A stretch of DNA of 64,000 nt from Roseomonas sp. OT10 (GTDB lineage: Bacteria > Pseudomonadota > Alphaproteobacteria > Acetobacterales > Acetobacteraceae), in contig NZ_CP087719.1 of assembly GCF_020991085.1 (NCBI RefSeq), forward strand, positions 2,314,001 through 2,378,000, written 5' to 3'. The notes under the pieces are model-generated. The model was not told where the DNA came from. It did not search any database and saw only the letters and a list, made by a program, of their open reading frames with translations. How positions within the stretch are numbered: position 1 is the first letter of the stretch; each line of letters opens with the position of its first letter. Shown one piece after another: positions 9,751 to 20,683 of this stretch. The position numbers were made by a program, and so were the translations under genes.

Positions 9751-11030
9751 TGCCCGCGACCCTGCTGACCAACGCCCGGCTGCTCGACCCCGCCACGGGG
9801 CTGGATGCGACCGGTGCCCTGCTGCTGCGCGACGGCGTGATCGAGGATGTCGCCCAGGGCGCCGCCCCCGGCGCGCCGGAGGGGGCCACGACCGTCGATT
9901 GCGGCGGCGACTGCCTGGCCCCCGGGCTGGTCGACCTGCGCGCGGCGCTCGGCGAGCCGGGCCACGAATACCGCGAGACCATCGCCAGCGCCGCCCTGGC
10001 CGCGGCGGCTGGGGGCATCACCACCCTCTGCGCCCTGCCGGACAGCGAGCCGGCGCTGGACGACCCCGCCCTGCTGCAATTCGTCCTGCGTCGGGGGGAG
10101 GCCACGGGCAGCCTCTCCATCCTGCCCTACGGCGCCGCCACGCGCGGCTGCGCCGGGAAGGAGATGACGGAGTTCGGCCTGCTGCGCGAGGCCGGCGCCG
10201 TCGCCTTCACCGATGGCACCCGGGCCATCGGGGATGCCCGCACCCTGCGCCTCGCCCTCTCCTATGCCCGCGCCTTCGGTAGCTTCATCGCCCAGCACCC
10301 GGCCGAGCCGAGCCTGACGCGCGGCGCCGCGGCGACCGAGGGCGAGCAGGCGACCCGCCTCGGCCTGCCCGCCGCCCCGGCCGCGGCGGAGGCGATGCAG
10401 GTGGCGCGCGACATCGCCCTCGCCCGGCTGACCGGCGGTCACATCCACTTCGCCCACCTCTCCACCGCCGCCGCGCTGGAACTGGTCCGCCAGGCCAAGG
10501 CCGAGGGGCTGAAGGTCACCTGCGACACCGCGCCCCCCTATTTCGACCTGAACGAGACGGCGATCGGCGACTACCGCACCTATGCCAAGCTGAACCCGCC
10601 GCTGCGGCGCGAGGAGGACCGGCTGGCGGTGGTCGCGGCGCTGGCCGACGGCACGGTGGATGCCGTCGCCTCCGACCACCAGCCGCACGACGCGGACGAC
10701 AAGCGCCTGCCCTTCGCCCAGGCGGAGGCGGGCGGCACCGGCCTCGCCACGCTGCTGGCGGTGACGCTGGCGCGGGTGCATGCGGGGGATGTCGCGCTGC
10801 TCGATGCCCTGGCCCTGCTGACCTGCCGCCCGGCGGCGCTGCTGGGGATCGAGGCGGGCCGGCTGGCGAAGGGCGCCCCGGCGGATCTGGTGCTCTTCGC
10901 GCTGGAGCGGGGCTGGAAGGTCGAGGCCGGGAGGCTGCCGGGCAAGGCGCAGAACTCCCCCTTCGACGGCCGCGCGCTGGAGGGCAAGGTGCTGGGCACC
11001 TGGAAGGCCGGGCGGAGGGTGTTCGGCTGA
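9750..11030 (+). CDS. Dihydroorotase-like protein PyrC', probably catalytically inactive ATCase partner
   Basis: 426-residue amidohydrolase of the class I dihydroorotase family. The usual metal-binding HxH of active enzymes (in a DLHxHLREPG context) reads DLRAALGEPG here: Arg64 and Ala66 replace the two histidines. The later TPHH-type motif reads APPY (residues about 261-264). The HLST and SDHQPH regions are recognisable. This is the pattern of the non-catalytic PyrC' (PyrX) subunits known next to pyrB in Pseudomonas and many alphaproteobacteria, where the protein has a structural role in the ATCase complex. A true dihydroorotase should be encoded elsewhere. It overlaps pyrB and plsY by one base each. 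Confidence 0.93.
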   Translation: MPATLLTNARLLDPATGLDATGALLLRDGVIEDVAQGAAPGAPEGATTVDCGGDCLAPGLVDLRAALGEPGHEYRETIASAALAAAAGGITTLCALPDSEPALDDPALLQFVLRRGEATGSLSILPYGAATRGCAGKEMTEFGLLREAGAVAFTDGTRAIGDARTLRLALSYARAFGSFIAQHPAEPSLTRGAAATEGEQATRLGLPAAPAAAEAMQVARDIALARLTGGHIHFAHLSTAAALELVRQAKAEGLKVTCDTAPPYFDLNETAIGDYRTYAKLNPPLRREEDRLAVVAALADGTVDAVASDHQPHDADDKRLPFAQAEAGGTGLATLLAVTLARVHAGDVALLDALALLTCRPAALLGIEAGRLAKGAPADLVLFALERGWKVEAGRLPGKAQNSPFDGRALEGKVLGTWKAGRRVFG

Positions 11031-11665
11031 TGGCGCCCGCCATGGCCCCTTGGCTCGCCGCCCTCCTGGCCTTCGTCATCGGCCTGCTGCTCGGCTCCAT
11101 CCCCTTCGGGTTGCTGCTGACCCGCGCCGCCGGGATGGGCGACATCCGCGCCATCGGCTCGGGCAACATCGGCGCGACCAACGTGCTGCGGACGGGGAAC
11201 AAGAAGCTGGCGGCGGCCACCCTGCTGCTGGACGGGCTGAAGGGCGCCGTCGCCGTCTGGCTGGTGGCCTGGGTGCTGGGCCCCGTCTGGGCCGGCATCG
11301 CCGCGATGGGCGCCGTCGCGGGGCATTGCCACCCGCCCTGGCTCGGCGGGCGCGGCGGCAAGGGGGTGGCGACGGCGCTGGGCACCTTCCTGGCGCTGGC
11401 CTGGCCGGTCTTCGCCGTCGCCGTCGCCGTCTGGCTGGTGGCCGCGCGGCTGTCGCGCATCTCCTCGGTGGGGGCGCTGTCGGCCATGGTCGCCTCCGCG
11501 CTGGAGGCCTGGGTGCTGGGCGGGCCGCCGCTCTTCGTGCCGGTGGCCGCCATCGCCCTCTACGTCGTCATCCGCCACCACGCGAACATCCGCCGCCTGC
11601 TCTCCGGCACCGAGCCGCGCATCGGGCAAGGCAAGGATGCGTCCGGGAAAGAGACGGCGGGTTGA
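11030..11665 (+). CDS. plsY: Glycerol-3-phosphate acyltransferase PlsY
   Basis: Integral membrane acyltransferase that moves acyl groups from acyl-phosphate to glycerol-3-phosphate, the first step of phospholipid synthesis. 211 residues, five or so hydrophobic helices. The three family motifs are present: GSIPFGLLLTR with GSGNIGATNVLRTG, GAVAGHCHPPWLGGRGGKGVAT, and the late phrase with a conserved basic/hydrophobic stretch (ALYVVIRHHANIRRLLSGTE). ATG 11030 overlaps the pyrC' stop by one base (TGATG). Its own stop lies inside the TTGA that starts dprA. Confidence 0.96.
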   Translation: MAPAMAPWLAALLAFVIGLLLGSIPFGLLLTRAAGMGDIRAIGSGNIGATNVLRTGNKKLAAATLLLDGLKGAVAVWLVAWVLGPVWAGIAAMGAVAGHCHPPWLGGRGGKGVATALGTFLALAWPVFAVAVAVWLVAARLSRISSVGALSAMVASALEAWVLGGPPLFVPVAAIALYVVIRHHANIRRLLSGTEPRIGQGKDASGKETAG

Positions 11666-12771
11666 GGGAGGCGGAAGCCCTCGCCCGGCTGCGCCTCTCG
11701 CGCAGCGAGGGCATCGGCAGCATCGAGTTCCGCCGCCTGCTTGCCCGCCACGGCTCGGCCGAGGCGGCGCTGGACGCCCTGCCCGCCCGCGGCCTGCGCC
11801 CGGCCGAGGCGGGAGCGACGCGGCGGGAGATGGAGGCGGTGCTGCGCCGCGGCGGCACCTTCCTGCACCTCGGCGCCCCGGGCTATCCCGAGCTGCTGGC
11901 GCTGCTGGCCGATGCGCCGCCCGTCCTGGCCGTGCTGGGCGACCCCGCCTTGCTCGCCGCGCGGCAGGTGGCGGTGGTCGGCGCCCGCAACGCCTCCTCC
12001 GCCGGGCGGCGCATCGCCGAGGAGATGGCGGAGGGCCTGGCCGCCGGCGGGATCGTCGTGACCTCCGGCCTCGCGCGCGGGATCGACACCGCCGCCCATC
12101 TGGGCGCGCTGCGGGCCGGGCGGACGGTGGCGGTGCTGGCCGGCGGGCTCGACATCGCCTACCCGCCGGAGAATGCCGCCCTCCAGGACCGCATCGCGGA
12201 GGCCGGCGCGCTGGTCGCGGAATCCCCCCTCGGCACGGCGCCCATCGCCCGCCACTTCCCCCGGCGCAACCGCATCGTCGCCGGGCTGAGCCTGGGCACG
12301 GTGGTGGTGGAGGCGGCGCTGCGCTCCGGCACGCTGATCACCGCGCGGCTGGCCACCGAGGCGGGGCGGGAGGTCTATGCCGTGCCCGGCAGCCCGCTCG
12401 ACCCGCGCTGCCAGGGGTCGAACAACCTGCTGCGCGAGGGCGCGACCTTCACGGAGACGGCCGAGGATGTGCTGTCCACCCTGCCCGCCGCGCCCCTGGC
12501 CCTGCCGCCACGGCCCGGTCGGGCGCCGGCCCCGCGAAACGAATCGCCCACGTTCCTTCCGGCGGAACATTCTGGCCCGCGCGGGGAAACCGACCAACTT
12601 CTTGAGTTGATTGGTTATTCACCCGTTACGGTTGACGAAGTGCTAAGGCGCTGCCACCTCTCGCCCTCCGCCGCCCAGTCCCTGCTGCTGGACCTCGAAT
12701 TGTCCGGGAGGGTGGAACTGCTGCCGGGAAACCGTATCGTCCGCGCCGCCGTCGCGGCCCGGGAGGACTGA
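11662..12771 (+). CDS. dprA: DNA-processing protein DprA (Smf)
   Basis: DprA binds incoming single-stranded DNA and loads RecA during natural transformation. 369 residues. An N-terminal helical domain is followed by the extended Rossmann core: VAVVGARNASSAGRR, TSGLARGIDTAAHLGAL, VAVLAGGLDIAYPPEN, and SGTLITARLATEAGREVYAVPGS (motif parts). The C-terminal winged helix (SPVTVDEVLRRC to LPGNRIVRA) is complete. No ATG fits: TTG 11662 overlaps the plsY stop (TTGA) and starts the protein where the family does. DNA around 12590-12640 is less GC-rich than its surroundings, in the linker before the winged helix. Confidence 0.93.
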   Translation: MREAEALARLRLSRSEGIGSIEFRRLLARHGSAEAALDALPARGLRPAEAGATRREMEAVLRRGGTFLHLGAPGYPELLALLADAPPVLAVLGDPALLAARQVAVVGARNASSAGRRIAEEMAEGLAAGGIVVTSGLARGIDTAAHLGALRAGRTVAVLAGGLDIAYPPENAALQDRIAEAGALVAESPLGTAPIARHFPRRNRIVAGLSLGTVVVEAALRSGTLITARLATEAGREVYAVPGSPLDPRCQGSNNLLREGATFTETAEDVLSTLPAAPLALPPRPGRAPAPRNESPTFLPAEHSGPRGETDQLLELIGYSPVTVDEVLRRCHLSPSAAQSLLLDLELSGRVELLPGNRIVRAAVAARED

Positions 12772-12781
12772 CCAGACACCA

Positions 12782-15541
<2,760 letters not shown>

Positions 15542-15562
15542 CGCACCGGCGGGGCGGCTGAG

Positions 15563-17812
15563 GTGGCGCGCCGGATCGGCGTTCCCCCGGCGCCCCGGGC
15601 CAGGGTGGTGCGCACCCGCCCGGCCGCCGGGCCCCAGGCCAGCGCGAAGCGGCGCGCCACGGCCCGCGAGGCGGGCGAGCCCGGCGCCGTCCCCAGCCGC
15701 GAGGAACTGCTCGCCTGGCTGCGCAGCGTCGGCGGAACCGTGGGCAAGAGCGAGATCGCCCGGCATTTCGGCCTGACCGCCGACCAGCGCCCCGCCCTGC
15801 GCGAGTTGCTGAAGGCGATCAAGGCCGAGGGTGCCGCTGCCCCATCCGGCCGCCGTTCCCTGCGCCACGCCGCCTCCCTCCCCGACACGGCCATCGTCGA
15901 GGTCTTCGGCACCGACCCGGACGGCGACCCGCTGGCGCGCCCGGTGAGCTGGGAGGGCGAGGGCCGCCCCCTGGTCTACATGCACCCCGAGCCGCGCGGG
16001 CAGCCTGCCCTGGCCCCGGGCGACCGGGTGCTGGCGAAGCTGCGCCCGATGGGCCGGGACAGGTACGAGGGCCGCACCCTGCGACGGCTGGCGGAGACCG
16101 GCGCCTCCCGCATCCTGGGGATGTTCGAGCGCGGGCTGATCCGCCCCGTGGACCGCCGCGCCCGGGCCGACTGGGCGGTGCCGGCGGGCGAGTCCGGCGA
16201 GGCGCGCGACGGCGACCTGGTGCTGGCCGAGCCGCTGCCCTCCTTCGGGCGGGGCCACGGCCTCGGCCCCCGCCCGGCCCGGGTGGTGGAGGTGCTGGGG
16301 CGCATGGACGCGCCGCGCGCCGTCTCGCTGATCTGCATCCACGCGCACGGCATCCCCGACGCCTTCGACGCGGAGGCGCTGGCCCAGGCGGAGCGCGCCC
16401 GCGGCGTGTCGCCCGAGGGGCGAGAAGATCTGCGCGGCCTGCCGCTGGTGACCATCGACGGCGAGGACGCGCGCGACTTCGACGACGCCGTGCATGCCGA
16501 AGCCGAGGGCGAGGGCTGGGCCGTCACCGTCGCCATCGCCGACGTGGCGCACTACGTCCGCCCCGGCAGCGCACTCGACCGCGCCGCCTGGACGCGCGGG
16601 AACAGCGTCTACTTCCCCGACCGGGTGGTGCCGATGCTGCCGGAGGCGCTGTCCAACGGCTGGTGCAGCCTGCGCCCGGACGAGGATCGCGGCTGCCTCT
16701 TCGTGCGGATGGTCTTCGACGCGGAAGGGCGCAAGCTGTCGCACCGCTTCGGGCGGGGGATCATGCGCTCCTCCGCCCGGCTGACCTACCAGGCGGTGCA
16801 GGAATCGGCGGACTCCTTCCCCGGCCTCTACGGCGCCTTCCGCGCCCTGCTCGGCGCGCGGGAGCGGCGTGGGACGCTGGAGCTGGACCTGCCGGAGCGG
16901 AAGGTCACGCTGGACGCGGACGGCAAGGTGCTGTCCGTCGCCCCGCGCGAACGGCTCGACAGTCACCGGCTGATCGAGGAGTTCATGGTGGCCGCCAATG
17001 TCTGCGCCGCCGAGGAGCTGGAGCGGCACCACACCCCCCTGCTCTACCGCATCCACGACCGGCCCTCGGACGCCAAGCTGGAGGCGCTGCGCCAGTTCCT
17101 GGGAACTTTCGACCTCTCCCTGCCGCCCGGGAACCTGCTCCGGCCGCGCGACTTCGCAGCCCTTCTGGAGGCGGTGCGGGACCGGCCGGAGGAGCGTCTG
17201 GTCCACGAGACCGTGCTGCGCAGCCAGTCCCAGGCGGAATACGCGCCGGACAACATCGGCCATTTCGGCCTCGCCCTGCCGCGCTACGCCCACTTCACCA
17301 GCCCGATCCGGCGCTACGCCGATCTCGTCGTCCACCGTGCCCTGATCGCCGCCCTGCGGCTGGGCCAAGACGGGCTGACCGCCGAGGAGGCCGCGCGCCT
17401 GCCGGAGACGGGCGAGCACATCACCCGCACCGAGCGCCGCGCCGCCATGGCCGAGCGCGACGCGGTGGACCGCTACCTCGCCGCCTACATGGCAGACCAC
17501 GTGGGTACGCATTTCCCGGCGCGCATTTCCGGGGTGACACGCTTCGGCCTCTTCGTCACCCTGGAGCAGAACGGCGCCAGCGGAATCGTTCCCTTGGCCT
17601 CGCTTCCGGACGACCGATGGGTGCACGAGGACGGCACGCAACGGTTGGTGGGCCGCCACACGGGGCTCGCCTTCTCGTTGGGCCAGGAGGTGGAGGTGCG
17701 CCTTGCGGAGGCGGCGCCGCTGACCGGCAGCCTCACCTTCCACATCCTCCAGGCCGCCCCGGCCGGGCGGCGGCGGGCCGGCGCCTCGCGGTCCTCCTCG
17801 CGCTCGCGCTAG
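15563..17812 (+). CDS. rnr: Ribonuclease R
   Basis: Processive 3'-5' exoribonuclease (RNB family) that degrades structured RNA. 749 residues. A basic N-terminal extension with a winged-helix region (EELLAWLRSVGGTVGKSEIARHFG) comes first, then cold-shock domains, the RNB core with the catalytic acidic motif TIDGEDARDFDDAVHAE, the HFTSPIRRYADLVVHR motif, and a C-terminal S1 domain (GVTRFGLFVTLEQNGASG) before a basic tail. It starts at GTG 15563 preceded by GGCTGAGG. The 3' end overlaps the open frame of the downstream S41 peptidase in another frame. Confidence 0.96.
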   Translation: MARRIGVPPAPRARVVRTRPAAGPQASAKRRATAREAGEPGAVPSREELLAWLRSVGGTVGKSEIARHFGLTADQRPALRELLKAIKAEGAAAPSGRRSLRHAASLPDTAIVEVFGTDPDGDPLARPVSWEGEGRPLVYMHPEPRGQPALAPGDRVLAKLRPMGRDRYEGRTLRRLAETGASRILGMFERGLIRPVDRRARADWAVPAGESGEARDGDLVLAEPLPSFGRGHGLGPRPARVVEVLGRMDAPRAVSLICIHAHGIPDAFDAEALAQAERARGVSPEGREDLRGLPLVTIDGEDARDFDDAVHAEAEGEGWAVTVAIADVAHYVRPGSALDRAAWTRGNSVYFPDRVVPMLPEALSNGWCSLRPDEDRGCLFVRMVFDAEGRKLSHRFGRGIMRSSARLTYQAVQESADSFPGLYGAFRALLGARERRGTLELDLPERKVTLDADGKVLSVAPRERLDSHRLIEEFMVAANVCAAEELERHHTPLLYRIHDRPSDAKLEALRQFLGTFDLSLPPGNLLRPRDFAALLEAVRDRPEERLVHETVLRSQSQAEYAPDNIGHFGLALPRYAHFTSPIRRYADLVVHRALIAALRLGQDGLTAEEAARLPETGEHITRTERRAAMAERDAVDRYLAAYMADHVGTHFPARISGVTRFGLFVTLEQNGASGIVPLASLPDDRWVHEDGTQRLVGRHTGLAFSLGQEVEVRLAEAAPLTGSLTFHILQAAPAGRRRAGASRSSSRSR

Positions 17813-19284
17813 CCCTGCTGGGCCCCGCTCCGGGGCAGGCGCAGCAGCAGCCCTTCCCGCAGGCCTCCGTCGAATCGGTGCTCACCTCCGGCTTCAGGGC
17901 CATCCGGGACAGGCACCTCGAAGCCGCTGCGGCGACCGATCTGGCGCTCTGGGCGTTGCGCGGCCTCTCCGCCCTCGACCCGCTGCTGGAGGCGGAGCAG
18001 CGCGACGGCGTCCTGCGCCTTGGCCTCTCGGGGCGGGACATCGCCCAGCGCCGGGCCGGCGACCGGCCGGGGGAGGCCGCCGCCGCCCTGGCCTGGCTCT
18101 TCGACGCAGCCTGGGACGCCTCGCCCGTGCTCCGCCGCGGCGGGGCCGATCGCATGGTGCAGGCCGCCTACGACGAGATCTTCAACCACCTCGACCCCTA
18201 CAGCCGCTACGTCCCGGCCGATGAGGCGGAGGCGGCGCGGGAGCGGCGGCTGGGCGTGGCCGGGGCCGGGATCGAGGTGGAGGCCGGGCCGCGCGGCAGC
18301 GTGGTCGTGGCCGCGGTCGCCCCGAACAGCCCCGCCGCCCGGGCGGGGGTGCGGGCCGGCGACCGCCTGCTGGCGGCGGATGGGCGCAGCGTCAGCCCCA
18401 CCCGGCTGGAGCCGCTGCGGGCGCTGCTGGAAGGGGAATCGCCCGGGAACCTGCGCCTGCTGCTGCTGCGCGGGCGGACCCGGGTCTCCGCCGTGCTGCG
18501 GCGGGCCGTGGCGATCGCGCCCTCCGTCCAGGCGGAGCGGCGGGGCGACCTGCTGCTGCTGCGCATCGGCAGCTTCACGGCCGGGACCGCCGACCAGCTT
18601 GCGGGCCTGCTCCGGCGCAACCTCCAGTCCGGCGCGCGCGGCCGTCCGCCGCAGGGGCTGGTGCTGGACCTGCGCGGCAACCGCGGCGGCCTGTTGCGCG
18701 AGGGCGTGGCCGTGGCCGCGACCTTCCTCGACGATGGCCCCGTCGGCCGCACCGAAGGCCGGCACCCCGATGCGCTGCGCCGCTGGGAATCGGCCGGGCC
18801 GGACCTGGCGGAGGGCCGGCCGCTGGTGGTGCTGGTGGATGGCCGCACCGCCTCCTCCTCCGAAATCGTCTCCGCCGCCCTGTCGGACCGCCGCCGGGCG
18901 GTCGTGGTCGGCAGCACCACCATGGGGAAGGGGCTGATCCAGATCCTGGTGCCCATGCCCAACGGGGCGGAGCTGTCGCTCTCCTGGTCGCGCATCCTGG
19001 CGCCCGATGGCTGGCCGTTGCAGGGACTCGGGGTGATCCCGGCCGTCTGCACCAGCCTGAGCGAGGAGGCGACGCGCCGGCAGGTGGCCCGGCTGGAGCA
19101 GGGCGAGGCGCCGATGGCCGCGGTGCTGGCGCGCCAGCGGGCGGCACGCGCCCCCGTCCTGGCCAGCGAGGTCGTGGCGCTGCGGGGTGCCTGCCCGCCG
19201 GCGGAAGGGCGGGAGGCGGATGGGCAGGTGGCGCAGGCCCTGCTCGCCCGGCCGGAGCTCTACCGGGCGGCGATCGGGCCCTGA
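17617..19284 (+). CDS. S41-family C-terminal processing peptidase (PDZ protease)
   Basis: Periplasmic serine protease of the tail-specific/CtpA group. A hydrophobic signal segment (LAVLLALALALLGPAPGQAQ) begins near 17785. After it come an N-terminal helical region, a PDZ domain (GVAGAGIEVEAGPRG to GDRLLAADG) and the S41 catalytic core with Ser in ASSSEIVSAAL and Lys in TMGKGLIQ. The start is unresolved: the only canonical start codon near the signal peptide in this frame is ATG 17617, about 55 codons before the hydrophobic core and inside rnr. A non-canonical start around 17740-17800 is equally possible. The position between rnr and rpmG is typical of the order. Confidence 0.85.
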   Translation: MGARGRHATVGGPPHGARLLVGPGGGGAPCGGGAADRQPHLPHPPGRPGRAAAGRRLAVLLALALALLGPAPGQAQQQPFPQASVESVLTSGFRAIRDRHLEAAAATDLALWALRGLSALDPLLEAEQRDGVLRLGLSGRDIAQRRAGDRPGEAAAALAWLFDAAWDASPVLRRGGADRMVQAAYDEIFNHLDPYSRYVPADEAEAARERRLGVAGAGIEVEAGPRGSVVVAAVAPNSPAARAGVRAGDRLLAADGRSVSPTRLEPLRALLEGESPGNLRLLLLRGRTRVSAVLRRAVAIAPSVQAERRGDLLLLRIGSFTAGTADQLAGLLRRNLQSGARGRPPQGLVLDLRGNRGGLLREGVAVAATFLDDGPVGRTEGRHPDALRRWESAGPDLAEGRPLVVLVDGRTASSSEIVSAALSDRRRAVVVGSTTMGKGLIQILVPMPNGAELSLSWSRILAPDGWPLQGLGVIPAVCTSLSEEATRRQVARLEQGEAPMAAVLARQRAARAPVLASEVVALRGACPPAEGREADGQVAQALLARPELYRAAIGP

Positions 19285-19412
19285 TGCGGCCCTGGCGCGC
19301 GCCTGCGGGGCAGGGCCGCGCGACGGACGCTTGACGCCATCGCCCAGCCGACTAGGTTCCGGCCCCTCACCGGCCCGGGCTCCGCCCAGGGGCCCGCCGC
19401 GGAATCATCGAC

Positions 19413-19580
19413 ATGGCCAAGTCCAACACCATCCAGATCAAGCTCGTGAGCAGCGCCGAGACCGGCTACTTCTACGTCACGAAGAAGAACACCCGGAACG
19501 CCACTGGCAAGCTCGAGATGAAGAAGTACGACCCCGTCGCGCGCAAGCACGTCGTCTTCCGCGAGGCGAAGATCAAGTAA
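19413..19580 (+). CDS. rpmG: 50S ribosomal protein L33
   Basis: 55-residue large-subunit ribosomal protein. Begins [20 protein letters not shown] and has the family KKNTRN and [16 protein letters not shown] segments. It is the cysteine-free (zinc-independent) form: the two CxxC pairs of the zinc-binding L33 are absent. It follows the S41 gene by 128 bp and probably has its own promoter in that gap. A GC-rich hairpin lies just downstream. Confidence 0.97.
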   Translation: MAKSNTIQIKLVSSAETGYFYVTKKNTRNATGKLEMKKYDPVARKHVVFREAKIK

Positions 19581-19590
19581 GGGGGCCAGC

Positions 19591-19608
19591 GGGCCGCTGC
19601 GGCGGCCC
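19591..19608 (+). terminator. Candidate hairpin terminator after rpmG
   Basis: A perfect 7-bp stem GGGCCGC / GCGGCCC with a TGCG loop begins 11 bases after the rpmG stop. There is no T-run after it, so intrinsic termination is uncertain; it may act as an RNA 3'-end stabiliser. Confidence 0.5.
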
Positions 19609-19711
19609 CTCCCCCTGGACGAGCGATTCCGGACGCAGCATCGCCCCGGCGGCCTCACGGCCCCGGGGCTCTCGTCGTCGGCAGGGGGCGGAGAAGCGGC
19701 CGTATCCCTGA

Positions 19712-20665
19712 GAGCCTGATCCGAAATTAAGTTGAGTGGTATCAGCGGGTTAGCTTGACGCCAGCCCAGGTCATTGATTCAGGGGTTTTTGCGAAAACTT
19801 CCGGAGATCAACGATGTGGACCGATACCACTCGGGCGCAGTATGCCCGTGCGGAACTGGCTTTGCCAAGCGATTTGACCGATGCCGAATGGGCACTGCTG
19901 GAGCCGTTCTTTCCGCCAGCATCGCATGTGGGCCGCCCGCGCAAGTGGCCACTCAGGCGGATTGTCGAGGCGATCCTGTATCTGCTGCGTGGCGGCCTGC
20001 CGTGGCGGATGCTGCCGCCCTGCTTTCCGCCGGTCTCGACGGTGCGGCGCTGGTTCTACCTGTGGCGGGACAATAGGCTGTGGTTGTCATTGAACCATGC
20101 TCTGTTGCTGATCGCCCGTGAGGGGACGGGTCGCGAAGCCTCGCCCAGCGCCGGGGTAATCGACAGCCAAAGCGTCAAAACCACGGAAAGCGGCGGACCT
20201 CGGGGCTATGATGCGGGCAAGAAGACCAAGGGCCGCAAGCGCCACATCCTGACCGACACCGACGGCAATCTCGTCCATGCGGTAGTCCACACCGCCGACA
20301 TCCAGGACCGTGACGGTGCGCCGCTGGTGCTGGCCGAGATCATCAAGCGCTTCCCGTGGCTGCGCCATGTCTTCGCCGATGGTGGATATGCTGGCGACAA
20401 GCTCAGGGACGCCCTCCGGCGGATCGGCAAATGGACCGTCGAGATCGTCAAACGGTCAGATGCCGCAAGAGGGTTTGTCGTCCTCCCGCGCCGTTGGGTT
20501 GTCGAACGCACACTGGCTTGGCTCAATCGGAACCGCCGCCTCGCCAAGGACTTCGAGCAGACCATCGCATCGGCTACCGCATGGCTCTTCATCGCCTCGA
20601 TCCAGCTCTTCGCACGCCGCATCGCAAGGCCATGAAATCACGCCGGATAATTATGAATCAGACTC
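19712..20665 (+). mobile_element. IS5-family insertion sequence, IS1031-like, complete
   Basis: A 954-bp element with matched ends: the left end GAGCCTGATCCGAAATTAAG (19712-19731) and the reverse complement of the right end GAGTCTGATTCATAATTATC (20646-20665) agree at 14 of 20 positions. One uninterrupted transposase gene fills it. It is flanked by a TGA duplication. Base composition is clearly less GC-rich than the neighbouring chromosome, which suggests recent arrival. It sits in the gap between rpmG and the 3' end of pleD (15 bp past the pleD stop) and breaks no visible gene. Confidence 0.92.
19814..20635 (+). CDS. IS5-family transposase
   Basis: 273-residue DDE transposase. An N-terminal DUF4096-type region (LTDAEWALLEPFFPP, LYLLRGGLPWRMLP) is followed by the catalytic domain: first Asp in GVIDSQSVKTTE, second Asp in VFADGGYAGDKL, and Glu in RWVVERTLAWLNRNRRLAKD. 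No frameshift or stop, so it should be active. ATG 19814 is preceded by CGGAG at 19801-19805. Single-frame organisation separates it from the two-frame IS427 group. Confidence 0.95.
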   Translation: MWTDTTRAQYARAELALPSDLTDAEWALLEPFFPPASHVGRPRKWPLRRIVEAILYLLRGGLPWRMLPPCFPPVSTVRRWFYLWRDNRLWLSLNHALLLIAREGTGREASPSAGVIDSQSVKTTESGGPRGYDAGKKTKGRKRHILTDTDGNLVHAVVHTADIQDRDGAPLVLAEIIKRFPWLRHVFADGGYAGDKLRDALRRIGKWTVEIVKRSDAARGFVVLPRRWVVERTLAWLNRNRRLAKDFEQTIASATAWLFIASIQLFARRIARP

Positions 20666-20683
20666 TGAGGCTCGCCTGCCGCC

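Larger units (their letters stand above)
19709..20668. repeat. 3-bp target-site duplication (TGA) flanking the IS element
   Basis: TGA at 19709-19711 and again at 20666-20668, immediately outside the two inverted-repeat ends. IS5-family elements of the IS1031 type duplicate a TNA triplet, so this fits and defines the insertion boundaries. Confidence 0.85.
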
